Below are positions 7,966 through 13,723 of a stretch of DNA of 34,747 nucleotides, one piece after another. Position numbers and translations under genes: made by a program. Position 1 is the stretch's first letter, and each line of letters opens with the position of its first letter. The notes below the pieces were generated by a model. It saw only the letters and a list, made by a program, of their open reading frames with translations, was not told the origin of the DNA and did no database searches. The stretch covers positions 1 through 34,747 of IMG/VR virus record IMGVR_UViG_3300010148_005964; one strand, given 5' to 3'. This DNA is from a virus.

Positions 7966-8154
7966 TTATTCCCCTTTATCTTTCGCTTTGCCTACGTTAA
8001 TAGCAGCCCAATCTACAAGGCCATAAATTTTAGCCCAAAGAGTACCCTTTTTTGGAGTAGGAGTTGCTGCTGTAATTGCAGATGCTAAAGCGATTGCGGC
8101 GGTAAGAACACCGAACCAAGGATTGTCTTCAATTAATTTGAGAATTACTTCCAT
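7966..8154 (-). CDS. Small single-pass membrane protein in lysis region
   Basis: A 62-residue protein with one hydrophobic helix (WFGVLTAAIALASAITAA, residues ~13-30). A TPTPKKG turn and an amphipathic C-terminal segment ending KAKDKGE follow. Small proteins of this form are common next to phage lysis genes, and it could be an antiholin or accessory holin; a LydA-like holin candidate exists separately at 9774-10091. It has its own promoter immediately upstream, so it is probably expressed independently of the endolysin. Function is inferred only from topology and position. Confidence 0.65.
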   Translation of the reverse strand: MEVILKLIEDNPWFGVLTAAIALASAITAATPTPKKGTLWAKIYGLVDWAAINVGKAKDKGE

Positions 8155-8159
8155 AATAT

Positions 8160-8186
8160 ATTATAGTTATACAATATATTACACAA
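8160..8186 (-). promoter_or_regulatory. Sigma70-like promoter before the small membrane protein
   Basis: Minus strand: TTGTGT (8186-8181), 15-base spacer, TATAAT (8165-8160), then ATATT and the ATG at 8154. A perfect 9-base inverted repeat, TAATATATT and AATATATTA, flanks ten bases and spans 8181-8154. It covers the -10 box and reaches the start codon. The repeat is all A/T, so chance is a serious alternative. Confidence 0.5.
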
Positions 8187-8204
8187 TGAGAAAAAAACAG
8201 GGAA

Positions 8205-8504
8205 TTATTTATAAAGAGTTACTAATTTAGGAGCTATTTCCTCTAATTCTTCACAAAGTCTGCTTATTTCAGGCGATTCCATTTTTTCAGATAAGTTTTT
8301 TAGCTTACTTACCTCCCAGCAAAATCTATTATAGATTGGCCCTTGAACGTATTTTCTATCTGTCTCATTATCATAAATAAAAGTATCAAATACTTCATAT
8401 CTAGTAGGATCAATACACTTTTCTATAGGGTCAAATATTGAATTGCCTACAACGAAATTAAAAATTTCATTTCTATCAACTTTAATTGGAAATCCTTTTT
8501 GCAT
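8205..8504 (-). CDS. Hypothetical protein
   Basis: A 99-residue soluble-looking protein with no recognised family. It has a central YEVFDTFIYDNETDRKYV segment and a Glu/Leu-rich predicted helix at the end (SEKMESPEISRLCEELEEI). It sits between the endolysin and the small membrane protein, with gaps of 43 and 50 bases. A weak TTGAGT / TATTTC pair ends 8 bases before its ATG, echoing the promoter geometry seen at neighbouring genes, but the -10 match is poor. Confidence 0.55.
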   Translation of the reverse strand: MQKGFPIKVDRNEIFNFVVGNSIFDPIEKCIDPTRYEVFDTFIYDNETDRKYVQGPIYNRFCWEVSKLKNLSEKMESPEISRLCEELEEIAPKLVTLYK

Positions 8505-8547
8505 TTAAAAGAGAAATAACACCAAAAATTATGTAACTCAAGTTTTA

Positions 8548-9168
8548 TTATGTAATTCTTATTCTGCTTCTAATTTTAGAGACATGTCTCTTTTTCTCTA
8601 AAACTGATCCCCCTTCTCTACTCCCAGCACCGTTAGTGTTTCCCTCTATTGTAGTGACGTAACCACTTGAATCTATATCTTTTATAGCTATACCTATATG
8701 AGAAAATGTAAAGACCACAATATCTCCAGCTTTAATATCTTCATTAGTTGGCTTACGGAGATCTATACCATTTGCAACTTGCTGCTTTGCCCAGTTCTCA
8801 AAATCCCACGCCCCAGCAGTTCTAGGTCTTTTAAATTTTACATCTTCCCCATCAATAGCTTCTCTCACTAACCAGCAAATAAAAGCAGCACACCAAGGCC
8901 AACCTTTATCTGCATCAAGCCAAGTAGCAGCTTTGTATTCATCAACTCTAGGTCCACAATTACTTCCATCAACTTCTGATACACCTATCTCCTCACGAGC
9001 TATTAAAACCATTTTTTGAGGTACGTCTTTACCGTTCATATTATCTTTCTTTGTTGATAGTTCAGATAAAATAGCATTCCAAGTTACAGGCCCATCTGCC
9101 CCATCGGCAGAAACGCCAATAAGTTTTTGAACAGCTTTTACTACCTCTTTTTTACCTTTAAAATTCAT
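8548..9168 (-). CDS. Endolysin: peptidoglycan-binding domain plus CHAP-type amidase
   Basis: A 206-residue cell-wall hydrolase. Residues ~1-38 form a short peptidoglycan-binding-like module (VQKLIGVSADGADGPVTWNAI). From about residue 50 a CHAP/NlpC-type catalytic domain begins, with KMVLIAREEIGVSE, the catalytic Cys in WPWCAAFICWLV (near residue 91) and the catalytic His in VFTFSHIGIAI (near residue 156). EGNTNGAGSREGGSV then supplies the third polar position. It has no signal peptide, so it needs a holin to reach the wall. The ATG is directly preceded by TATAAATA, which also overlaps the stop of the upstream gene. The family (amidase or endopeptidase) cannot be settled by eye. Confidence 0.87.
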   Translation of the reverse strand: MNFKGKKEVVKAVQKLIGVSADGADGPVTWNAILSELSTKKDNMNGKDVPQKMVLIAREEIGVSEVDGSNCGPRVDEYKAATWLDADKGWPWCAAFICWLVREAIDGEDVKFKRPRTAGAWDFENWAKQQVANGIDLRKPTNEDIKAGDIVVFTFSHIGIAIKDIDSSGYVTTIEGNTNGAGSREGGSVLEKKRHVSKIRSRIRIT

Positions 9169-9171
9169 TAT

Positions 9172-9777
9172 TTATATACATTTTTTACTAAACGAGGCAC
9201 ATACAGACATTACCACGCACAATGCCATTAAAGTACAAATAAAATCAGAAAAGCTTACAATTTTTTTATGAAGAATTGCCGATTGCTCTTCATTATAATA
9301 CATTTTTGTATCCATGATGTTATTTATAGCATCTATTGTGGGGTCTGTCATCTCATACATTTTTGGTATAGACCCTTTGATTTTTTCAATGTCATTATTT
9401 TCTGCCCACTTTATCAATTGATCTACATAAATACTTATTTTTTTCTCTTGTTCAAAAACAAACTTAGCATATTCTTCTTCTTTAGCTGTTATATCTTTCT
9501 TATAACCTTCTAAATATTCATTTTTATAACCTCTCTCCTCCTTCAATATATCTATCATTTCTTCAGGAGTTATAATACCATGAGAAACTTGAATAACTGA
9601 ATTAACTATAATAACCCCATACCAGTCAAAACACATACCAATCTCCATAATTGATGATTCAGACTGTCTAGCGTTTTCTGCTAAAGTTGTTTTTATTTTT
9701 TTATTTAGATCAAAACCTTTTATACCAAAGGCTAAACAAATTATTGAAAGGCAATAAACTATAAATTTTGGTCTCAT
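9172..9777 (-). CDS. Membrane protein with two terminal helices, lysis region
   Basis: A 201-residue protein with a hydrophobic helix at residues ~5-21 (FIVYCLSIICLAFGIKGF) and another near the C-terminus (FSDFICTLMALCVVMSVCASF). A long polar, Glu/Lys-rich middle contains likely helices between them. Both ends would be in the inner membrane with the loop on one side. Its ATG overlaps the holin stop by 4 bases and its stop lies 3 bases before the endolysin ATG, so the three genes form one lysis operon. It could act as a lysis regulator or an inner-membrane spannin-like part, but no known family is recognised. Confidence 0.6.
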   Translation of the reverse strand: MRPKFIVYCLSIICLAFGIKGFDLNKKIKTTLAENARQSESSIMEIGMCFDWYGVIIVNSVIQVSHGIITPEEMIDILKEERGYKNEYLEGYKKDITAKEEEYAKFVFEQEKKISIYVDQLIKWAENNDIEKIKGSIPKMYEMTDPTIDAINNIMDTKMYYNEEQSAILHKKIVSFSDFICTLMALCVVMSVCASFSKKCI

Positions 9778-10091
9778 TTTTTAAGAAATTTTTCTGGATT
9801 CTTTTCAAATCTCTGAGCTAATCTCACTACACCTCCTATAACTTCAGGACTAACAACACCTATTATTCCATAAGTAATTGCTTTAGTAAGAGACGAAACA
9901 TCTGTTTGTTCTAAAACAAACCAAGCAATACCTGAAGCTATTGCGGCTGTAAGTATTCTTTTAAACTGTTGTTTTATAGATAATTCATTGTTTCCAGACA
10001 AAAGCCTAGCAAACATAGCCGCTGCTCCGATCAAAGGGACTAGCCATCCACCCTGAAGGAATTCTTTTAACAAGGATTTTTCTGGTTCCAT
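9774..10091 (-). CDS. Putative holin (LydA-like)
   Basis: A 105-residue protein with two or three hydrophobic segments: GGWLVPLIGAAAMFARLL (residues ~14-31), RILTAAIASGIAWFVL (~45-60) and ITYGIIGVVSPEVIGGVV (~72-89). It has a charged C-terminus (RFEKNPEKFLKK). The N-terminal GGWLVPLIG pattern and the size resemble LydA/phage holin families. It would oligomerise in the inner membrane to release the endolysin encoded two genes downstream. It starts just after a strong terminator, so it must have its own promoter or depend on readthrough; none was clear. Confidence 0.72.
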   Translation of the reverse strand: MEPEKSLLKEFLQGGWLVPLIGAAAMFARLLSGNNELSIKQQFKRILTAAIASGIAWFVLEQTDVSSLTKAITYGIIGVVSPEVIGGVVRLAQRFEKNPEKFLKK

Positions 10092-10106
10092 TGAATGTAC
10101 TTACAC

Positions 10107-10136
10107 AAAAAAAGCCTCCCTTGCGGAAGGCTTTTT
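10107..10136 (-). terminator. Rho-independent terminator after the outer-membrane protein gene
   Basis: On the minus strand the hairpin is AAAAAGCCTTCC, GCAA loop, GGGAGGCTTTTT. That is a 12-pair stem with one G-U wobble, followed by a run of seven T. On the plus strand the wobble becomes a C/A mismatch, so it works best for minus-strand transcripts. It lies between the barrel gene and the holin gene and makes the barrel gene a single-gene unit. It is the only clear terminator in the window. Confidence 0.9.
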
Positions 10137-10173
10137 AATTTTGTATTAAAAGTAAATTTAAATTAATTAAAAT

Positions 10174-10851
10174 TTAAAATTTATAACCTATTCCTGCTCC
10201 AATAATCCACTCATCTTCAACTTCAAAAGAAGATCCCTCAAAGTCATTATTATTGTATGATAATTTAGCAGAAGCAGATAATTGATCGCTTATAGGATAA
10301 CTAGCTTTTAAGCCAGCTTCAATTGCAGTGTACTCATCAACAAGATTAACGGCAATAAAAGGCACTACAATTAAATCATTGATTGGTGTCTCAACTGAAG
10401 TTGAAGCGCCAAGCTCTACTCCATACCACTCATTATCTAAATCATGCCAAACAGAGGCAGAAGCATCAATAAGTGAGATTTTATAAGCAAGACCAATTGC
10501 AATTTCTTCTCTGTCTCCAAAAACCGAATCGAAACCAGTAAAACTTGCAGTCGCATCAAATTTTTGTCCAAATACATCAATCCCTTTGCTGTAAGCAATA
10601 GAAAAATCTGTATCTTCAGAGTCTCCGTCTGTGTCATAAAGACCAAGACCTATAGAAAGATCTCCACCAGCAAGAGGAGCAGTTAAGTCAAGAGAATAAC
10701 CCAAAGAGTCCTCTCTTACGGCTAAACCTCTATCTGTTGTAAAATTAGAGGCAGAAAAACCAACATCAACTGAAGCGTCTGCTAAAGTTGTGCTGTAAGC
10801 TGCGCTACCTAAAATAGCGCCCATCAGTAGTGTAAGAATAAATTTCTTCAT
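10174..10851 (-). CDS. Phage-encoded outer-membrane beta-barrel protein
   Basis: A 225-residue protein with a classic Sec signal peptide (MKKFILTLLMGAILGSAAYS). It continues as alternating amphipathic strands such as GGDLSIGLGLYD, TDFSIAYSKG, EIAIGLAYKI, YGVELGAS and LSASAKLSYN. The last residues are WIIGAGIGYKF, ending in Phe as required for outer-membrane barrel assembly by the BAM machine. Eight to twelve strands are likely. It is flanked by its own promoter and terminator, so it is expressed alone. Possible roles are blocking a phage receptor, replacing a host porin or altering permeability; none is shown by sequence. Phage barrel proteins such as Lom set a precedent. Confidence 0.85.
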   Translation of the reverse strand: MKKFILTLLMGAILGSAAYSTTLADASVDVGFSASNFTTDRGLAVREDSLGYSLDLTAPLAGGDLSIGLGLYDTDGDSEDTDFSIAYSKGIDVFGQKFDATASFTGFDSVFGDREEIAIGLAYKISLIDASASVWHDLDNEWYGVELGASTSVETPINDLIVVPFIAVNLVDEYTAIEAGLKASYPISDQLSASAKLSYNNNDFEGSSFEVEDEWIIGAGIGYKF

Positions 10852-10859
10852 AAGATATA

Positions 10860-10888
10860 ATAATATATTACAATTTTGTAATGGTCAA
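10860..10888 (-). promoter_or_regulatory. Near-consensus promoter of the outer-membrane protein gene
   Basis: Minus strand: TTGACC (10888-10883), 17-base spacer, TATTAT (10865-10860), then TATATCTT and ATG at 10851. This is one of the best -35/-10 pairs in the window. The start codon lies 8 bases after the -10 box, so little or no leader is expected and no Shine-Dalgarno sequence is present. Confidence 0.65.
10867..10882. repeat. Operator-like palindrome inside the barrel-gene promoter
   Basis: ATTACAA, two bases, TTGTAAT: perfect 7-base arms lying between the -35 and -10 boxes. A dimeric repressor bound here would block RNA polymerase. Other palindromes exist in AT-rich DNA, but this one has a mixed-base core and sits exactly in the spacer. 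The binding protein, host or phage, is unknown. Confidence 0.45.
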
Positions 10889-10898
10889 GGGAAATATT

Positions 10899-11099
10899 TT
10901 ATTCTTCCGCAGACTCATCATCATCCTCTAGAGGAGCAATGGAAGGCTCTGCAAATTGAGGTTGTGAAATTTCTTGAGAAATTTTCTTAGCTAGTACGGT
11001 TGCGGCTTCAGCAACATTAAGACCGCCAGCTTTTACTGCGATATCTAAAAGTTGAGTGAGAACCTGCAATTCCTGATCAGTGAATTCAATTGTTTTCAT
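10899..11099 (-). CDS. Small acidic phage protein
   Basis: A 66-residue protein. A helical N-terminal half (TDQELQVLTQLLDIAVKAGG, then LNVAEAATVLAKKI) leads into a Pro/Glu/Asp tail ending DDDESAEE. Short proteins with the LDIAVKAGGL pattern are frequent and uncharacterised in phages. It has its own consensus promoter and lies 48 bases before the barrel gene. Function unknown. Confidence 0.62.
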   Translation of the reverse strand: MKTIEFTDQELQVLTQLLDIAVKAGGLNVAEAATVLAKKISQEISQPQFAEPSIAPLEDDDESAEE

Positions 11100-11107
11100 A
11101 TATTTGT

Positions 11108-11135
11108 ATTATATGATACTATAAAAAAAAATCAA
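11108..11135 (-). promoter_or_regulatory. Consensus promoter before the small acidic gene
   Basis: Minus strand: TTGATT (11135-11130), 16-base spacer, perfect TATAAT (11113-11108), then ACAAATAT and ATG at 11099. Its -35 box overlaps the stop codon of the preceding gene. The 8-base distance to the ATG again predicts a transcript with essentially no leader. Confidence 0.6.
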
Positions 11136-11413
11136 GGCCAAACTCTAAAATTTCCTGTGCCTGTATATCTGAATCCAGCGTTATATGGATCAAGGAAAAG
11201 TCCAGTATGGCCCCATCTACCTGTAAGAGTATCTATCTTCCTGTTATACTCTTGTATATCTTGAGTAAATTCTTGATATCTACCTGTATTTACCCCTCCT
11301 CCACTATAAAATTGACCAGTTAAAATATTTCTATAATTCTGCCAATCACCGCTATCCGTTGATAAATCAGTGTGTATACTATTTCTAATAGGAATTCCAG
11401 TAATAAAAGCCAT
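11132..11413 (-). CDS. Hypothetical Gly/Tyr-rich protein
   Basis: A 93-residue protein rich in Gly, Thr, Tyr and Arg, with ILTGQFYSGGGVNTGRYQEF and a C-terminal FRYTGTGNFRVWP. The composition suggests a beta-rich structural or virion-associated protein, but no family is recognised. It follows the Rz1-like lipoprotein by 22 bases, so it is probably the last gene of the long replication/lysis transcript, before the promoter at 11108-11135. Confidence 0.58.
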   Translation of the reverse strand: MAFITGIPIRNSIHTDLSTDSGDWQNYRNILTGQFYSGGGVNTGRYQEFTQDIQEYNRKIDTLTGRWGHTGLFLDPYNAGFRYTGTGNFRVWP

Positions 11414-11435
11414 TTGTTTTAATTACACAAAAAGC

Positions 11436-11705
11436 TTACTTATTGCTGGGAAAATATAACTGACGCTCAAGTTTGCGGAATCTAGCATCAGAATGCCAGA
11501 CCTCATCAGTTTCTGGAGTGTAGATGCCTTTAGCTGTCTTTATCGGACTTGCTTTCTCTAGACTCAGCGTAGAAGGCTGATAAATATTTAAAACTTGCGT
11601 CTTCACGGATGAGTTCGTCTCGCAAGAGATCAGCACGGTCTGCATCACCGTCACCAGCCCTAATATCTTCAAGATCTTGAATAATTCTTTTACGTGTTTT
11701 TTCAT
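11436..11705 (-). CDS. Lipoprotein, probable outer-membrane spannin (Rz1-like)
   Basis: An 89-residue protein with a positively charged N-terminus, a hydrophobic stretch (ILKILGLVTVMQTVLISC) and a lipobox, Leu-Ile-Ser-Cys with Cys at residue 28. After lipidation the mature part would be about 62 residues, anchored in the outer membrane and facing the periplasm. Its first two-thirds lie inside the upstream gene in another reading frame. That is the overlapping arrangement typical of Rz/Rz1 spannin pairs, which fuse the two membranes in the last step of lysis of Gram-negative hosts. The mature part is not strongly Pro-rich, so the call rests on lipobox and layout. Confidence 0.65.
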   Translation of the reverse strand: MKKHVKELFKILKILGLVTVMQTVLISCETNSSVKTQVLNIYQPSTLSLEKASPIKTAKGIYTPETDEVWHSDARFRKLERQLYFPSNK

Positions 11706-11796
11706 GGTTATGTCTTAATTCTATGTAGAAAAGCTTATTTTTTAAAGATAAATATAGCTCAATTGATTTTAAAACACTTTTAATTAAGGAAAGCAT
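11530..11796 (-). CDS. Possible inner-membrane spannin partner (Rz-like)
   Basis: An 88-residue protein starting at ATG 11796, overlapping the hldD stop by 17 bases. A moderately hydrophobic N-terminal helix (LSLIKSVLKSIELYLSL) precedes a charged segment, RHNHEKTRKRIIQDLEDI, then DADRADLLRDELIRED. This fits a coiled coil, the usual periplasmic form of Rz. The N-terminal helix is weak for a membrane anchor, so it may instead be peripheral or unrelated to lysis. The lipoprotein gene begins inside it, sharing about 176 bases in a different frame. That overlap is the main reason for the spannin suggestion. Confidence 0.5.
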   Translation of the reverse strand: MLSLIKSVLKSIELYLSLKNKLFYIELRHNHEKTRKRIIQDLEDIRAGDGDADRADLLRDELIREDASFKYLSAFYAESRESKSDKDS

Positions 11797-12616
11797 CAAT
11801 GTTTTCTTCTACATATTCATTTACACTTTTCCAATCATAATCACCAATTATTTCATTTAACTTTGATATGTCGGCCTTTGTAAATTTTTGATACTGTCCT
11901 TTTAGCCCTTTGGGCATTGGTATTTCTTCTATCTCAGAGTTAGAGTTTTCTTTTATTATCTCTGCTACATCTCTGAAAGAGATAGGCTCACCTGTGCCTA
12001 TGTTAAATATTCCTGAAGCGTCATTTGTCAAAAGCCTGTAGTGCATTTCACACACATCATCTACAGAAACAAAATCTCTTTTGTATTTTTCGCTTTTCTC
12101 AAAGATCTTTATTTTACCACCTGTCTGCGCTTCTTTTATAAATTTTGAAACAGGGCTGGCTTGCTTGCCTTTTTTATCTTCGCCCAAACCGTACACATTA
12201 AAATATCTAAAACCTTGATATGGATATTCTTGATTCATCAACCAGCAATCAAACATATACTTGCTAAAAGCATAAGGACTCAATGGCTTGCAAAATTCAT
12301 CTTCTTTAAAAGTTTTAGATGTACCATAAACAGATGCGCTACTAGCATATTGAAACTTTATCTCATAAGCCTCACACATCTTGTAAAGGTTGGCTGAGTA
12401 TTCAAAGTTTTGATCTAATATTTTTTTTAGATCGGTTTCTGTAGTGCTTGAATTTGCACCAAGATGAATTACAAAGTCTTGATTGAAGATATCTGGATAA
12501 CCAGTATTACCTAAAGATACATCAAACCTTGTGACTTGAAACCCGCGAGCTTCTAAATATGCGGCCAAGTTTCCTCCTATAAACCCGCCAGCTCCAGTTA
12601 TTAGAACTCTATTCAC
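11780..12616 (-). CDS. hldD: ADP-L-glycero-D-manno-heptose 6-epimerase (HldD)
   Basis: An extended SDR enzyme of 278 residues. RVLITGAGGFIGGNLAAYL binds NADP. HLGANSSTTETDLKKI, ASSASVYG, YAFSKYMFD (catalytic Tyr-x-x-x-Lys), FRYFNVYG, KRDFVSVDDVCEMHY, GIFNIGTGEPISFRD and LKGQYQKFTKADI all match HldD of enterobacteria in order. It converts ADP-D,D-heptose to the ADP-L,D form used for LPS inner core. I place the start at GTG 12616, preceded by a good Shine-Dalgarno (GAGGA) and overlapping the upstream stop by 8 bases. An in-frame extension to 12691 would add a basic, non-homologous leader before the Rossmann strand. It sits at the end of the replication operon, 4 kb from the HldE-type genes. Confidence 0.88.
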   Translation of the reverse strand: MNRVLITGAGGFIGGNLAAYLEARGFQVTRFDVSLGNTGYPDIFNQDFVIHLGANSSTTETDLKKILDQNFEYSANLYKMCEAYEIKFQYASSASVYGTSKTFKEDEFCKPLSPYAFSKYMFDCWLMNQEYPYQGFRYFNVYGLGEDKKGKQASPVSKFIKEAQTGGKIKIFEKSEKYKRDFVSVDDVCEMHYRLLTNDASGIFNIGTGEPISFRDVAEIIKENSNSEIEEIPMPKGLKGQYQKFTKADISKLNEIIGDYDWKSVNEYVEENIDAFLN

Positions 12617-13121
12617 TTGATTCCTCAGAGGATTCTTCTTCCTCTTTTGGTTTATCATCAGGATTCTGAGGATAGTTTCCTTGAAGGACACTATCCAGAA
12701 TAAAAGCTTTTATAACTGATTCATCAAAATTAGATCCTTTTATATCGGTAAGGATTTCATCTAATTCTTCATCTCCTGTAGGTAAATCAAAGTCTGCCTT
12801 ACTGAAATAATTAAATTCTTCACAAAAAGCAAGGCTTTGAACTATCTCAACGATAAGTTCATCACCTTGAAACCTTTTGTGTATCTCATAAGAAGAAGAG
12901 CTTATCATTTCTTTGTCGGAATCTTTAGATTCCGAAAGCTCCAAATCTGAACTAACTTTTTTATATTCCTTAAGTATCCAAAACTTTTTAACAAGCTCAC
13001 TGGACTCAGGAAATTTTATATCAGCATCAAAAGAAAGACTCCGATATAATTTTTGATCTAAAAAAGATAGAGTATAAGGCATTCTCTGTGTCTTACACTT
13101 AAATTTCCAAATTTGACTCAT
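12609..13121 (-). CDS. Hypothetical acidic protein
   Basis: A 170-residue protein with a mixed N-terminal half (MSQIWKFKCKTQRMPYTLSF) and a strongly acidic C-terminus (KPKEEEESSEESSE). The ATG at 13121 is preceded by GAGGAAA, a good ribosome-binding site. No family is recognised. In the same small-gene run as the 73-, 71- and 57-residue genes, it may be a phage regulator or chaperone-like assembly protein, but that is only position. Confidence 0.6.
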   Translation of the reverse strand: MSQIWKFKCKTQRMPYTLSFLDQKLYRSLSFDADIKFPESSELVKKFWILKEYKKVSSDLELSESKDSDKEMISSSSYEIHKRFQGDELIVEIVQSLAFCEEFNYFSKADFDLPTGDEELDEILTDIKGSNFDESVIKAFILDSVLQGNYPQNPDDKPKEEEESSEESSE

Positions 13122-13320
13122 TTTCCTCAGAAGGGTTTACTCTTTTTGTGAGTTCTTCCAAAGCTGAGAGTTTCTCCTCATTAGACATTTTTGCGATATT
13201 TTTATCGACTTCCGAAATAGCGATGTTGTGCATTATATTTACAGCCTCCGCTACCGTGATTCTGGATACCATTTCTGATACTAAAAGAGCTTTCAACTCT
13301 TCTTGCTTTTCGGCATCCAT
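13099..13320 (-). CDS. Small helical hypothetical protein
   Basis: A 73-residue protein, nearly all helix (EELKALLVSEMVSRITVAEA, later EEKLSALEELTKRV). It overlaps the next gene by 23 bases and touches the previous gene at its start (shared base, TAATG). Amphipathic helices suggest a protein-binding role. Not recognised. Confidence 0.58.
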   Translation of the reverse strand: MDAEKQEELKALLVSEMVSRITVAEAVNIMHNIAISEVDKNIAKMSNEEKLSALEELTKRVNPSEENESNLEI

Positions 13321-13535
13321 TATTCAGTTTCCACACTTTGATAAATTCTTAAATCAGGCTGCTTAGTGCCTTCTTCTTTGAATTTATTTTTAAAAATGAC
13401 GATTTTCTGCTTTGAACCATCAGATAAAGCAATCTCCCCACTATAGAAAGATTGATTTTTACCATCGACTCTCCAAAGAGCGCCTAATTCACGCTTTTTC
13501 CATTCGTCGTTATTTTTTGTATTTGTATTACTCAT
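13320..13535 (-). CDS. Small conserved phage-type protein (beta-rich, DUF736-like)
   Basis: A 71-residue protein starting ATG 13535. The core reads KKRELGALWRVDGKN, YSGEIALSDGSKQKIVIFKN and KQPDLRIYQS. It resembles small DUF736-like proteins found in phages and bacteria, whose form is strand, turn, I-F-x-N-x-F-K, then P-D-x-R-I-Y. The start overlaps the upstream stop by 8 bases (ATGAGTAA). A longer frame to 13595 exists, but its extra N-terminus lies wholly inside the 57-residue gene and lacks the family pattern. Function unknown. Confidence 0.66.
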   Translation of the reverse strand: MSNTNTKNNDEWKKRELGALWRVDGKNQSFYSGEIALSDGSKQKIVIFKNKFKEEGTKQPDLRIYQSVETE

Positions 13536-13701
13536 GAGTTTTATAATTGAATTTTCCTTCGACACTTTTCCAAAAGGCAGAAGGCCCAAGCGCATGATAG
13601 CGCCCTTTTAGTTTCTTGTAAAGTTTTTTTAATACAGGATTTTGATTTTTTGGATGATAACCAACTAATTTCCTTATTCTCTTAGCTACTGAGCCACTCA
13701 T
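13528..13701 (-). CDS. Small basic protein
   Basis: A 57-residue frame from ATG 13701 to TAA 13528 with a Lys/Arg-rich sequence (MSGSVAKRIRKLVGYHPKNQ, then LKKLYKKLKGRYH). It has a conserved-looking aromatic end (ALGPSAFWKSVEGKFNY). It overlaps the next gene by ATGAGTAA, the same coupling seen elsewhere in this operon. The MSGSVAK-x-(I/L)R start recurs in marine-phage small proteins. The strong basic charge suggests nucleic-acid or ribosome contact. A weak TTGAAA / GATCAT pair ends 5 bases before its ATG. Confidence 0.62.
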   Translation of the reverse strand: MSGSVAKRIRKLVGYHPKNQNPVLKKLYKKLKGRYHALGPSAFWKSVEGKFNYKTHE

Positions 13702-13723
13702 AATTTATGATCTATAAATAATT

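Noticed and set aside
9169-9176. TATAAATA directly before the endolysin ATG, like a T4-type late promoter
   Set aside because: It overlaps the upstream stop and start codons in AT-rich DNA, and the same octamer is not found at the other late genes.
11780-12691. HldD starting at ATG 12691 (303 residues)
   Set aside because: The added 25 residues precede the Rossmann strand, match no HldD, and lie inside the upstream gene; GTG 12616 has a good Shine-Dalgarno.
13320-13595. 91-residue form of the DUF736-like gene
   Set aside because: The extra N-terminus is wholly inside the 57-residue gene; ATG 13535 gives the ATGAGTAA coupling and the family-like start.
13580-13610. GCGC-based hairpin as a terminator
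   Set aside because: The stem is only four pairs, there is no T run, and it lies inside the 57-residue coding frame.
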